The translations under genes and the position numbers were made by a program. Shown here piece after piece: positions 23,930-36,500 of a stretch of 64,000 nucleotides of DNA. Positions within the stretch are counted from its first letter, which is position 1, and each line of letters starts with the position of its first letter. The notes under the pieces were generated by a model that was not told the origin of the DNA, did not search any database, and saw only the letters and a list, made by a program, of their open reading frames with translations. Source of the DNA: Muricea muricata (lineage: Eukaryota > Cnidaria > Anthozoa > Malacalcyonacea > Plexauridae); assembly GCA_963855995.1 (NCBI GenBank), contig OY979717.1:22295906-22359905 (forward strand), read 5' to 3'.

Positions 23930-24370
23930 ATACTTTACTAAATTTCATGTCATTGACACTTTCAAGAGGTATGGCGATATATCTTGTTTTTGGCTTGTCG
24001 ATAAGAACAATTGAAAAATTGAAGGACAAAGAAGAAAAAGACTCTAGCCAGACACTAGCCAATCGCCATCTTGAATATTCAACAAAATTCATACCTAACA
24101 AAGTAGGATAGAATTCTTTTCTTCCAGAAGCCAGTAAGCCATTAGCAAATATGTTCAATGTCGAAATCCAACTGAATGTTTGCATATATTTCTTACGCAA
24201 AATGTTAAATGGACAGTAAATTTTGCGCAATCTACCGTGCTTTTGACGTCATGAAAATAGACCTAAGCATAAAACACCACGACGGATGGCAAGTGTCTTT
24301 TATCTTTCATTTTCAGAAACAAATTTAACAACGAATATTACAATTACGGATATATCAAATGTTCATCTCA
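23930..24370. repeat. Dispersed repeat, copy 1
   Basis: It shares ordered blocks with 29930-30275: a GCTTGTCGATAAGA / GCTTATCGATAAGA block, CGTCAT followed by AATAGACC, ACGGA followed by AGTGTC, and the near-identical AATTTAACAACGAATATTAC at about 24322-24341. Probably an old transposable element of unknown type. Confidence 0.5.
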
Positions 24371-26511
24371 ATAGATTAAAAAATATACTGGTAAATAATA
24401 CGCAAAAAATAATACACAAAGACATAATTTTAACTACTTACCGTAAACGATACAAACAGAATTCGAAGTTTCGAACGGGAGAAAAACCTTCGACGTTAAG
24501 TCGGGAAGGTAGTAGTGCAATACTACTATCCATTACAAACTCCCATCCATTACAAACTCCCATCCAAGACTCTTCAATCTGAATGTCCAATTATCTGAAT
24601 ATACAATGTTTTTGTGCCTTTAATATAACCCAGCTAATTGCACCTTAGTCCTTGGACGCAAATAAAATGTATTCTGCTCGTGGGGAGCTCTCGTATCTGA
24701 AGAACTGCCACTCATTCATTAATTTACTTATTAAATTAAACATTACATAACATCCTGCATTTAACCGCGGTTTTGAAGACCGATTATCTATTATGTTCTA
24801 GTCAGAGGGGACGTAGGCGCCGCTAAACTTGTCATTTCGTTCAGTTTATTTTTCCAATTATTTTTCCAAAAGCAATCTCGCAAATCTAATGCCAAAGATA
24901 AGAGTTTACGCATGAAGCTGGCGGAAACGAATTAAAGCTGTTTTTCACACATCAACGTAGTTTTTTAATCAAACAATTAATGTTGTCATTGACATTGGCG
25001 AAATGTTTTTACACTGTCTGTTCTACCAGAGTTCTACTAAACGATGAAACGCGGCTAGCTCGTAGCTAGTGGTGTTAAAGGCTTCGCTTCAAACGCTAAC
25101 ATGGCGGAGCGTATTCAAGTCCAGTCCACAGCAATGGAATAATGATAGGTTTTCGTTTGAAAACACAGACATCATTACTTCATTGCTGGGGTTAGGGCTT
25201 TATCTTTTTCTACATTTTAAGCTTTTTACAAAATAATTGGTTTATATACACTGTGGTAAAATGTTAGGCCAATTATATTTTATTGAAATTTCCTGACTGT
25301 ACAGAAAAATCACCCCCCCCCCCTCCCCTCCAGTAGTTCTAATACCTATACTGTTCAAATCAGTTGGCGTAAATTAGTACATATTGCACTGCAGAAGCCC
25401 AGGCTTAACGCGTAGTTAAAAAATTGCGTTCAATATGTATATCTCGTAAATTTAACGTTTGATAGCAATGCTTCAAAAAGGGCCTCCGTGCTATTACTAG
25501 GCCCAGCAAAACTTCAATTCCAACTTGCCGTTATACTCCACTCAGTCTCTCCTTTTGAACGAATTAAAGTACATATTTTGTCCTGCACTGCCTTTTTGTC
25601 CTGAGTTAAATATGCCGGCAGTCCTATTGTTTCATGCAGTAAAAACGGGATTCTTCATATCACAGCCGCCAACACACAAGCACGATAATTGTTGTTATCA
25701 TAGCTATAATCTCAACTCCCGCTGTTATATTTAATTGCGTCAATAGAAGGCGGGTATTTTGTGAAATAAAACATATGCTGATGGGACTAATGTGTCGCCT
25801 ATTACAAATAAATTTACTGCAAAAATTTAATGGTGAATGGCAACATTATGTTAAAATGAACAGTCTAAACAATTAATTAATGAAAAACAACCTAGAAAGT
25901 TAAATCTAAACGGTTTATACTTTATGTCTCGAGCATATTAAATATGCTTTATCTCTGCGAACAAGGTCAAAAGAGCAAACTACGAAAAGACAGCTCTTGC
26001 TAAGGTGACAATTTACGGTTGTTTACTTTTAATTAAAAACCACGAACCTTACTGTGTGTGCATGTATAACTGGCTAATGAACTCTATAAACACTGGAACG
26101 ACAACTGCAGGCAAAAGCCCAATATGTTTGGGTGAACCAAGATGGCGGAAATTAAAGTTTGAAAATTGTAAATATTGTATGCATTTTAATACCATAAACA
26201 GTTTAATATCATCTAGCTTAAACACTTTTAATTCCTCCACTTCAGACTGTTTCGAAATTCAAAAACCAAGTTATATATGCATGTGATAAACCACAACATT
26301 ATACTTTTAAAATCGAAGTGCAGAGAACATTAAATCTGAAATCTCCCTGTCTTTTTAGCCTAGTTTATACTCAGTAACCTCATCGTAAACACAGTATATT
26401 ATTATCTTTATGATTATTAAATTCCGGGCAAAATGGTGTAACCGCAGCAATAAAAAACAATAGAAAGCAGACCACTCACTCTGAAATCGTCGAAAAACAA
26501 AGAATGAAACG
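24371..26511. other. No gene seen
   Basis: No gene supported. A C-rich run (about 25312-25330) is the only marked compositional feature. Confidence 0.45.
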
Positions 26512-26985
26512 AAGACAAATGTGGAAATTTAGACTTCTGCGAAACCTCCCAGACGCAAAACCTCAAGTCCTAGAGCGATAAAACGTGCGTGTTAAACAGC
26601 ACCATACTTTTCCGAATTTAATTGAAGCGGGTAAATTTAATTATGTAACAGCAACTTGTCACACTTTCCGGTACAACTGTCAATTAATTGATTAAATTGG
26701 GCACTTAGATACGGTTTAAGGTTTAGATTTCTTGGAAACTTGTCTAGACGCAAAACCTAGAGTCCTAGACAATTAGATGTCGTGTGTTAGAGGGCATATA
26801 TTCCCCGCCTAATTTGCTACATTTAATTTGAATACGCTTAATTGCTGTTCTATATGTCACCGATTCTTTGTAACAAGTTCTCATATTTATACATGCGAGG
26901 CTGCAATTGCCGGCTGTGTCTTGCAGCGACAGCGTGTTCACACCTACAGCCCTCACATGTAGTTGTCACGTTTGGGAACGTACGT
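26512..26985 (+). repeat. Diverged duplicated segment, copies A and B
   Basis: Two related blocks (about 26512-26690 and 26720-26985) carry the phrase GACGCAAAACCT followed by AGTCCTAGA. The second continues with TTAGATGTCG, GGCATATATTCC, ATGCGAGG and CATGTAGTTGTCACG. The same order recurs at 27717-28080. Confidence 0.55.
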
Positions 26986-27032
26986 TGTACAACGATCAAA
27001 TCGAGATTAAGGAAGAATTAGATAAAAAGTTT

Positions 27033-27060
27033 GGGGGGGGGGGTGGGAGGAGGGGGGGTG
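27033..27060 (+). repeat. G-rich tract, possible G-quadruplex
   Basis: Runs of 11, 3, 2 and 7 G bases separated by one or two other bases in an AT-rich context. Confidence 0.5.
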
Positions 27061-27368
27061 TTCGTACACCATTACCAGATTAGCAATGGCATGCTTTATA
27101 GTTCAACTTGATAAAAATACACATTTTAAACACGTCAGATTGCACTCTCAACCTTTAAAAACATGCAATTTTAACCTTGTTTGAAAAAACTCTTTCCTGT
27201 TACACAGTGAATTACTTTTCATATTTTTACTAGTGAAGATGTCGATCACCAATAATTTTGTGTTTTCAAATATTTCAGATATTTATTTTCACCTCTCGAA
27301 GATAAAATTCATATCTCCGCACCGGCGTGTAATATCGTCCATATATCCTCCAGCGCCGGACACCTCGG

Positions 27369-27469
27369 TAATCATAGAAATTGTAAACTTAAATAGCAAT
27401 ATCATTCATAGCTAGGAGCCTCCTAGCTATGAATGATATTGCCATTTAAGTTTACAATTTCTATGATTA
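27369..27469. repeat. Near-perfect hairpin with 49-bp arms
   Basis: Arms 27369-27417 and 27421-27469 are reverse complements with a single mismatch, separated by 3 nt (GCC). Such symmetry implies a recent origin or selection. It could be a young fold-back element or a source of small RNAs; nothing in the flanks decides between these. Confidence 0.85.
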
Positions 27470-27716
27470 ATTTTTGTTTAGCAAGTTTGCTTTCAGTAAG
27501 TTTAATTTCTTTTGAACAGGTAATGAACAATTAAACACATTCTAGGTTCTGTGGTATTTCGGTGAACACGTGCGATGATACAGTTTAGTAAGTCTTGCTA
27601 AGTTTAGTAAGTATGACAATTAATTGACCTTAATTAATTTAATTAGTAAGATAACAGACTACCCACTATATGCTGCAAAACCAACCATGAAGATAAATGT
27701 ACAGTAGAGAATTTTG

Positions 27717-28080
27717 ATCCTTTTTCGTTTAAATTTCTCGGAAACGACTCTCCATAGAACCTAGAGTCCTATACAAATAGATGTCACGTGTAAGAGAGCA
27801 TATATTCCCTCCTTATTTGTGACATTGACAAGCGGGTAAAGGGTAATTTTGATTATGTAATAAGACCGACTTATCAAACTCAGAGGGGCAATTGTTCTTG
27901 ATAATTAGCAATACATTTGAATACCAATAACAATATTGAATTCTTGTTCGATTTTGCTTATCCTTTACAGCAAGTTTTCGTCAGTATATATGCGAGGATG
28001 CGATAGATAGTGCTTTGCAGGGACAAAACATGTGGTCACACGTACAGAGTCGCATGTAGTTGTCACGTGTGGGACTTTCG
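27717..28080 (+). repeat. Diverged duplicated segment, copy C
   Basis: It shares with 26720-26985 the ordered blocks AACCTAGAGTCCTA, TAGATGTC, GCATATATTCC, ATGCGAGG and GCATGTAGTTGTCACGT. The region 26.5-28.1 kb thus holds three related units in the same orientation. Confidence 0.55.
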
Positions 28081-28221
28081 GAACAACGATATTATTTCGA
28101 GATTACGTAAGAGATCAATAGTGAACAACAAGGATGCAAAATTTCCCATGGGGAGTGCTTTAAAAATATAAAACGAAAAACTCTGAAAGACACATTTTGG
28201 TGATCCGAACGAACTCGAGTG

Positions 28222-28279
28222 GTATATGAGCTGATAGCCGACGAGGTGCGTAGCAACGAGTCGGTTATCGCTCACATAC
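28222..28279. repeat. Small fold-back palindrome
   Basis: GTATATGAGCTGATAGCCGAC faces GTCGGTTATCGCTCACATAC around a tip containing GAGGTGCGTAGCAACGAG. It resembles the other GC-tipped fold-backs of the window. Confidence 0.6.
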
Positions 28280-28289
28280 GACAAGTGTG

Positions 28290-29013
28290 TCAGAGTGACA
28301 GACAACAACTGCTACCAAAAAAACTTCCCAGTGCAGTTATATTTTAATAAAATACACTTATTAGTCAGTTTAGCAATGTAAACAACTTAAGCTAATACCG
28401 CATAAAACACTACGTATCGTTATTCAAAATTATGTTTTAAACAAATTTTGCCAAGAGTTTCAAATTCTTAAAAAACATAAATGTTTTGGCAAAACAATGT
28501 TTTTGACCTCAAAATTGAGGACAGTTTTTGCTATTATAGCAATTCAAAACAATTATAATCTTTTCCAGCTTTCAGGAGACTTATTCAGTATTAATTCGTA
28601 AAAATTTTTTTTAATACTTGTTTAGGTGACATTTAAATCAAGTACTAACCTTCAAAAACTTTATCTAAGTTTATGTGTTGTACGTATGGCCAAGAAAGGC
28701 TGCCAAAATAATCAAAACAAAACTTTTTGCCGTGATCGAAAAACTTTCGGCCGCCATCTTGTTTTCTCTACTAGTAGGTAAGAGCTAATATCCTAGTCCT
28801 ACTAGTAGCGAGCCAATCAGATTACAGAATACTTAATATTCGATGGCAGTTCATATAATAAAGTACTTTATATTGATAACAAAAAAACACCGAGGCTGAT
28901 AATTATCTAAATATCCTTAATTCCGAGCATGTTTCCATGTGTGAAAATAACAAGACCGTTAAAGACAATCTTCGCAGTTAAAGATCCTATGTTTTTCTGT
29001 ACCTTTGACTGCA
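28290..29013. other. No gene seen
   Basis: AT-rich sequence without recognisable features. Confidence 0.4.
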
Positions 29014-29021
29014 CTACCGAC

Positions 29022-29224
29022 CAGTGGTGGATCTAGCGTAAGTCAAAATAAATTACCACAGCTCATTCTAGGATATATTTACATTTCAAAATACCTTCAA
29101 AGCAACTTCATTGGCTAGATTTTATTCTTTTGAAATTCATAACCTATGACATTGTTATAAAGTTATTTTGAATTTAAAATTGAGCTGCTATAATTTATTT
29201 TGACTTACCCTGGATCCGCCACTG
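29022..29224. mobile_element. 203-bp hAT-type MITE
   Basis: The ends CAGTGGTGGATC and GATCCGCCACTG are inverted, with one mismatch, and extend into AAGTCAAAATAAATTA and its inverse. The element is flanked by an exact 8-bp duplication CTACCGAC (29014-29021 and 29225-29232), which is the target-site length of hAT transposons. No coding region. Confidence 0.88.
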
Positions 29225-29279
29225 CTACCGACATGGTAACATTAGTTTACAATTCGTTTAACCATTACACACATACTTC

Positions 29280-29450
29280 GGTAATAATTCCGTGTTCTCA
29301 ATACGCGAAATTAAATTTTAATCCAAGCCCTAAATCTAACCAAATCTTCAATCCATCAAAGTTAAAACATGACAAATAAAACGCTGTTTAGGATTAGGGT
29401 TTGGGTTAGGGCTTGGATTAAGATTTATATGAGAACACGGAATTATTACC
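29280..29450. mobile_element. 171-bp inverted-repeat element with telomere-like interior
   Basis: GGTAATAATTCCGTGTTCTCA faces TGAGAACACGGAATTATTACC, and TTAATCCAAGCCCTAA faces TTAGGGCTTGGATTAA. The interior contains TTAGGGTTTGGGTTAGGG, similar to the TTAGGG telomere repeat. Confidence 0.75.
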
Positions 29451-29592
29451 CATACCTCTTCCCTCCCCCCCCTCCCGTCCCCCTTGGCTTTTTTCTATTT
29501 TCAGATGCTCGGGATTTGTCGACTAATGATCGACTTGCTTGCGCGCAGCGTCCATTCTGAATTCTCATTGGTCGACACCGAGTTAATTAAGG

Positions 29593-29773
29593 CACACGCT
29601 GGAATTTTTCTTGCAACTTGCAATGCAATTTTACTCTTCAGATATGTTAATTAGTGAAGAATGTTTGATATTTGAAGAGATTAGCACAATGTAATGAAGA
29701 TGCGTACTAGACAATTTTACATCTCTCAAGAGCAGAATTGCGTTGCAAGTTGCAAGAAAAATTGCAGCGTGTG
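29593..29773. mobile_element. 181-bp MITE with about 40-bp inverted ends
   Basis: CACACGCTGGAATTTTTCTT and GCAACTTGCAA at the left face TTGCAAGTTGCAAG and AAAAATTGCAGCGTGTG at the right. No coding capacity. Confidence 0.75.
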
Positions 29774-29929
29774 ACAGGGCTTTAACTTTGTTTAAGTTGA
29801 ATCGTCAAATTAAAACTAGAAAGCTGACACTCCATGATAGAACCACGAACACAGAAAACAATGCACGGCTTAAGAACTAAATTAACGTTACTACTAAAAC
29901 TTACCCGACCACCGTCTTGAAATTAAAAT

Positions 29930-30275
29930 GTAAAATATCATGGCAATACGTTTTCTTTTTAGCTTATCGATAAGATGATCTTTGCGTAATTGTAATATCT
30001 GTGGTTGAAACATTATCCATCCGTTATTCAGGTACGTGCAAAAATTCGACCCATGGCGTCGCAAGCAGGATTATGCTCAAAGAAGGAATGTGTTCAAAGG
30101 AGGAAAGTGTTCAAGTCGATTGCGTGAAGATTTACCCAATTGCCAGTGAGTCTTATACGTTTTGGCGTCATTAAATAGACCGACATATTATATACACGCG
30201 AGTTGACGGACGACTAGTGTCATTTGCTGCAGGATATCAGCAAAATTTAACAACGAATATTACAATTACAGCGAA
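29930..30275. repeat. Dispersed repeat, copy 2
   Basis: Counterpart of 23930-24370, same orientation and block order. It lies just beyond the PRKCSH polyadenylation signal. Confidence 0.5.
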
Positions 30276-30356
30276 GGTTCAAAAAAGGAACTATATTCCT
30301 TTGCCATATCCCTTTAAAGAGAAAAAAAACCATGAACATGCACTTCAACTCCACAC

Positions 30357-30362
30357 TTTATT
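30357..30362 (-). terminator. Polyadenylation signal of PRKCSH
   Basis: AATAAA on the minus strand, about 180 nt downstream of the PRKCSH stop codon. Confidence 0.6.
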
Positions 30363-30541
30363 CTTCTTAAGGCTCAACAAACTCAAGCTGCTTTCTTAAG
30401 CGAAGGTGGCATATTCATTTAATGACAGTACATAGCATGTCCACATGACAAGAGATAAGCGTGTTTGTTTCGACATTCGTCAACATTGGAGACCATTCAC
30501 CAATGGAAAGAGCAAGTCATCCTACCTAGTAATTCTTGAAC

Positions 30542-33500
30542 TCAAAACTCATCGTGTGGATGATAATCCGGGTGACATGCTGCTGGTGTATGGAAAATAA
30601 ACTCGTATTCACATTTACTTGGTTCTGTTACGCCAACTAATTCGTTCGTAGTTCCACAGCTGAGTTTCACCTACAGTATATAATACATTTTTTGTGATTA
30701 GAATGGTTGTTATTCAAGTTCGTCATGCTCATGCGAGTATTTGTTTAAATATTCAGTACAAAATTTTAATTAAAATTATATGGCTGAATATACAGATAAA
30801 GGCTTCATATAAGGGTGAACAATTTGGACTTAGGCCACATTGGACTGTTAGATCGAAAGCGCGTGCGAGATATATTCGTGTCTTACCCAATAAATTTTTG
30901 ATTTTGCGAGTTAATTAACTGCAAGATAATCTTTGCCAAAAGGCGAGCCAATTACTGTGAGCCCGTATAACCTAACCAGCCCAGTCAACTTTCCCTGTGG
31001 GAAGAAACCGGAGTACCCGGAGAAAACCCACGACTTTCGGCAGAGCGTTGATTTATATACTCTTTTCACATGAGGACTGAGTTCGAGAAGGTCTTACTGA
31101 GAATCGAACCCACAACCTAAAAGGCAAGTGGCCTAACCGATTCGCCACACAAATTTCGCAGATAAGGCATTCAACATACATCACGAAACGTAAAATTGGG
31201 CTCATGAACATATTATTTAGCTGAAAAATACAGTATATAGTTCCAGCCAGCCTAGACACAGAACTTATCACTACTATTTATAAAAAGTAACTTGGCAACT
31301 GTACATTAGTGGATCGATTCGGTCCGTTCCAGCAACTCAAACCATTCGTAAATTTCATCTCTGTATATTTTTTAGGATTGCCTGACCATTCACCCCAGGT
31401 CCTGAAACGGAAAAAAATTGAAGATACGGATCAGTCAGAGTAGATTGCAAAAGCTACAGCAATATAGACAAATTTGGTTTTGATGAGTTTTTTTTAAGAT
31501 CCAATTCACATTCCGAGATCACTCACATGCCTAGTTACTATTATATTAGCTTGCGACAGCGTACTGTAGAACAAAAGTAACTGTGCATTAGAAGTAAAGA
31601 CACGAGTGAATAACTCGTTTTCATCATTCGTATGCCTGGTTACTTTTGTTCTAATGTACTCTTCCGCAAAACTAGAACAATGGTTTCCAACCATGTGAAT
31701 AATCCAAAGTTGGGAATTGGGTGGTAATGCAATAAACGCTGCCAGCCAAATTTGTCTATGTGTAAGGGGTCGAGCGAAGGTAATAGAAGTCTACCAGAGT
31801 ACACTATCTGTTTGGCACTTTTGCAAAATTTGCGAGGCCCGCGGTAAAATTATATCTGAGCCCCCTATGACGTTATTATTTTCAAACGACAAGACTACAA
31901 ACCGGTGGGCAGTTCTCCAAAGCGTTAACTGAAAATGCCTCTAAACCGGGTCTTGAATGTCTTACACGCACCCCAACTTTTGTGGGGCCTTTATCAATTT
32001 TAGGCTAATTATGAAATTGGGGGCCCAAGTAGGTTGGGGGCCCGAGGCAAGTTTCCGTCGCCCACTCCCCCTTTCGGTGGCCCTGAAAGCAATTAAGAAT
32101 GTAACATACTTTACATGAGCATGCTATCCATGAAGGTACATACGTCCACACACTACGATTTGTCAACTGCAATTCAAATTCTGACGTATGAAAATTTGTG
32201 CTCATACAAATATCATAATTCATCATCCTTCCCGTTAACAGCGAATTTGAATAGAAAACTTTCTGCGTAGTTTTATTACTCATTTTTGTCTACCACCTCT
32301 CTTTAATAAACGAATTCGATCGGTTGAAACAGAATGGATAAAACTTGTAATTGCGCTCCACAGGTATACGAGTTTCTGAGCTCACTGATTGGCTGCTGGA
32401 ACACGGATATGCCCATATATGGAGTGATTTTTATTATTCAAAATGACATCCAGGCAAGTAGTGAGTGTTTTTCACTCTATTTCAGATGAAGAATTGAAAT
32501 GAAAAGAGAAAATCGACTCAATAAAAGCATGGTAAAAGGTGGAAATGCAGACAAAGTAGTTCAAAGCTTATTTATTAGCTCTGAGTAGTATTGCAAACTA
32601 CGAAAAGTAGGTAACCTTTAGCACTGGAATACTCAAGGAATTAGACAGATAGTAGACAAAATCCTTATACCGAAGGTCTGTCGAGGAATACCTACGAGAT
32701 TTATTCCGCTCAGCTTAGGTTCAGATTTCATATACTTCTTTATAATATACACCAGAATACGAATCGTGTCCAAAACATTATTGCGTTAAACGCACGTTTA
32801 GTAATTTAAAAGCGATTTGAAATAATACGAAATACTTCACCTTTAACAGCTGGTAATTTTGGACGCTTAAAAAACTTACCCAAGTGATACTTCCGAGCCA
32901 CCGTTTTTTGAGGTCTGTGATGCTTTATCGAATGGACACATCTTATACGTATATCTAAAACGTTGCAAGGTACACTAAGTATCACTATAACATGCAGCGT
33001 TAACACAACATTGGATAGTATACAAATAATAAATGTTTACGAGTGCAATGGTAAGATGAAATGTTCCCATCAACTCGGCCATTATATGACACTAAAATAA
33101 AACACGGGCACGAAGTTAGATCGCCATTTTGTTTTTTGTTAGTTTATTAAATAAAATCCCGTCGCTCACACTGTGGCGCCATGTGAAAAGTCAATTTCAC
33201 ATGTGAACCCATTCTTTCGTATGTGAAACTGGAACACTTCGCATCAACACATGTGAAAAGTAAATTTCACGTGTGAAATCAAATGTGAAATTTTCACATG
33301 GGAGAGGCCTTGCGGTACAAATCTGGTTCTGAGACGTTTCTATACTCCATGTCATATGTAGGTTAAACAGTTAGAGTGACAGACTTACTCTCGATCGGTA
33401 AATTCGAAGCATTCTCCGTGTAAAGGAGAAAATTCTTCATGCTCTCCCATATCAATCTTGTTTAACCGGTCAATCTCTCTACATGAACAGGAAATACTTT

Positions 33501-36500
33501 GTAGCAATTAAGTTTAATCCTACACTATGCGATAGCAACAATGTGCATTAGCTTTCTCGTTTTGCCATGTGTTGGGACTCAAATTATTTTTTTAAGAAAT
33601 TTACCAAACATTGAAACCGGTTTAACGAGCCATTTAAAGTCTTAAAACACCACTCTTTTTGAACTTATGCGAAAAGCGTGAAAAAGTTCACAAATTAACT
33701 TTTCAAGTTTTATGCCGACAAAATCACATCTTCAGACATCAATAGTATCATCAACAAGTTACAGAAGAGCGATCGAGGAATATACAAACATGGTGGGAAT
33801 GTTACAACTTTTAGGGTAAAGTTTTATGCTACGGCGATCTCGTGCATTGTAGAAAATTTTTCGTTCATTGCGCTTTTAGCTCGTGTTATTTGTACACAAA
33901 ACACTCACACAAGTCTCTAACCCTTAATTACTTAACTTAACAACATATATATACAAGAAAAACTCACGCTAATTTGTTCAATAGGCTATCTTTTTCACCA
34001 TTTGCATCATCAAATTCCTTCCTGGCTTTCTCCGCAACTGTAAAAAAAGAAGACAGTAGAATGGGCTTACAAGTCCATAATACTATTTCGCACATATAAT
34101 AAAATTGCAAAACTTAGTAGCAAAATGCTAAAATGTGCGAAAAATATATGTTTTGTATACATAAATAATGGCATTACGCACAGGAATGATAAAAAATTCG
34201 GCACGTAATACAAGTTTAAACAAATTTTGCAAAGCTATATCCTGTTAGTATAATACTGTGTTAATTGCAGCGGTCTCTAAAAATATGGTTAACACGAAGA
34301 CACAATAAACATTGTGATTGCGTTTAAAATATATACGTGTAGCTACGATATCGAAGGAAGTACACGATCTGGCCGCGTACAGCTCAGTTCGAAGGGCATT
34401 GGCTAGCATTCCAAAGGCTCTATAATTTCGATTTGCACCTTGTGCATGCAGGCATATTTTTCAGCTTGCATGGTTTACATGTGGACTCAAAGTAACACCA
34501 AACATCATACTGTAACACAATGAAAATTATGATAGTGACAAACCATACTGTACCTTCAATGAGTTTCTGGGTATCCTCGTCGTAATCTGGTTTGCTTGGA
34601 AGGCCTTCTTCATCACCATCAGTATCTAAGCAATTGTTGACAATAATATGAGACACTGCATATAAGGGTGTTACAAAAGGTAAGGAATGAAAAATGACAA
34701 GTGAGGAAAAAGTATAGAAGACAAGACTGAATTACACCGCAGAAAAACAAACAACTTGTTCAATGTTGATGCAAACATGGCTGGAACAGTATTTTGCTGT
34801 CAACAATAAACATGTTCAGCATTTCTATACACGCTTCGAGCTTGACAGCTATGAACAATAGCAGAAGCAAACAGCGGGCTCATTTTTGGCTGTATATGTT
34901 TCACAGTAAACTGGGTTGAAGAAACTATGTAGACTAGAAGTAAATAATATCGGCTCGTACACCTAACTTTCCGCAGCATCGAAGTGGGGTAGCACAATCT
35001 GGGTTTGCAGTGCTCATCTGCTTTATTACTGCATGAACTTCCAATTCTAAATAGGGATGCACGTGTGGCGCAAGCGGTTAGCGCGTTGTGCCTGTCACCA
35101 CTGTGAAACAAGTCTGGTGTGGTTGCATGCGAGTTGAGTTTCTGTAGTTGATCCAAAATCAAGGCATACATGTAAGTAATATATACGACGTATACGAAGG
35201 AATTGTTTAATAGGGTCAAGATTTCCTTTTCGTACCTTGGATAAATGCTCAAATATGAATGAATATGAACATACAAACAAAAAAGCACAGGGGCGAAAAT
35301 GTACTGTATTGAACAGAAGTCGGAGCCCGGGTTTTTCTGTATTTATGAAAACCCCGTGGTGCGTTTAATGAAACAAACTAAAAGGAATCAAGAACACCGA
35401 GAATTACTTGCGCGAGTTTAAGCTGCGCAAACAAGTATTAATGAGGTGTGCAAAATTAAATCGCGCGAGTTCAAAATGAATGTGACGCGAATTTTAATAA
35501 AAGACATAATACACTACATCTGCTGTTGTTGCAGAGATGAATACCATTTTATATGATATTATACAGTACCTGGGGAAGGTGGAGCTATTCCGTCTTCATT
35601 TTCTTTTTCGTCATCTATCTCATCCTCGTCATCATCATCATCCTCGTCATCCATATGTTCCTCCAGCTCTTTATCAGCTTCCGCATCTTCATCTTCCGCG
35701 GGAACATCGGGTTGTTCAACGGGCGGAGCAATCTCAGCAGGGGGAATATCTTCCGAAGGTTTTTCCAGTGGCGGCTAATGGATACAATATGCAATTTTAG
35801 TAAGACTGAAATATACAGCAGCACTGGGCGAAGGCTCAAGGCGAAAAGAAAAAAGCGGACAACGAAACAGTCCCAATCCTACATAAATGAAACGGCAAAA
35901 CAAAAGAAGGCCATTCTAATTACCAGAGTATTTTGAACACTAGCTGAAACGCGATCTTTAAAATAGTCCGTGATATTCTTTTCGTATTACGATAACTAAA
36001 TATGTAAACATTATAAATCATTGTGAAATGTTGAAGCGGAGATTCCTTGCAGCGTAGTGGCAACGTAAAGCGTTATTTGAAAACTGCCTAACTGTCCACC
36101 AATAATTTCCAAACATGAGGATTTAAGATCTGCGTGACAGTGAAGTCCCAAAGCAATGAACTCCGTCAATGTACTGTACATATATAAGTTATAATCTCAC
36201 GATCTGTCAGCAACACTATCATGCTGCGTCTATAGTAAAGTGAACACGCAGGGCCGTCGCTAGAGCGCTAATTGGGGGGGGGGGGGGTGTATATTCATAC
36301 ATTCAGGTTCTGCCCCACTAGTCTCTTTTGAAATAAAGTTGACTTCAAAAGGCGTCAGTCGGGCAGAACCCGAATATATGAATATACATCCACCTCCCCC
36401 CCCCCCCGCCCCCCAATCAGCGTTCTAGCGACGGCCCTGTGAACACGGCATTCAGCTGAGTATTTTCAAGCCAATGAAAAAAAACCCGTCAAGAGATAGA

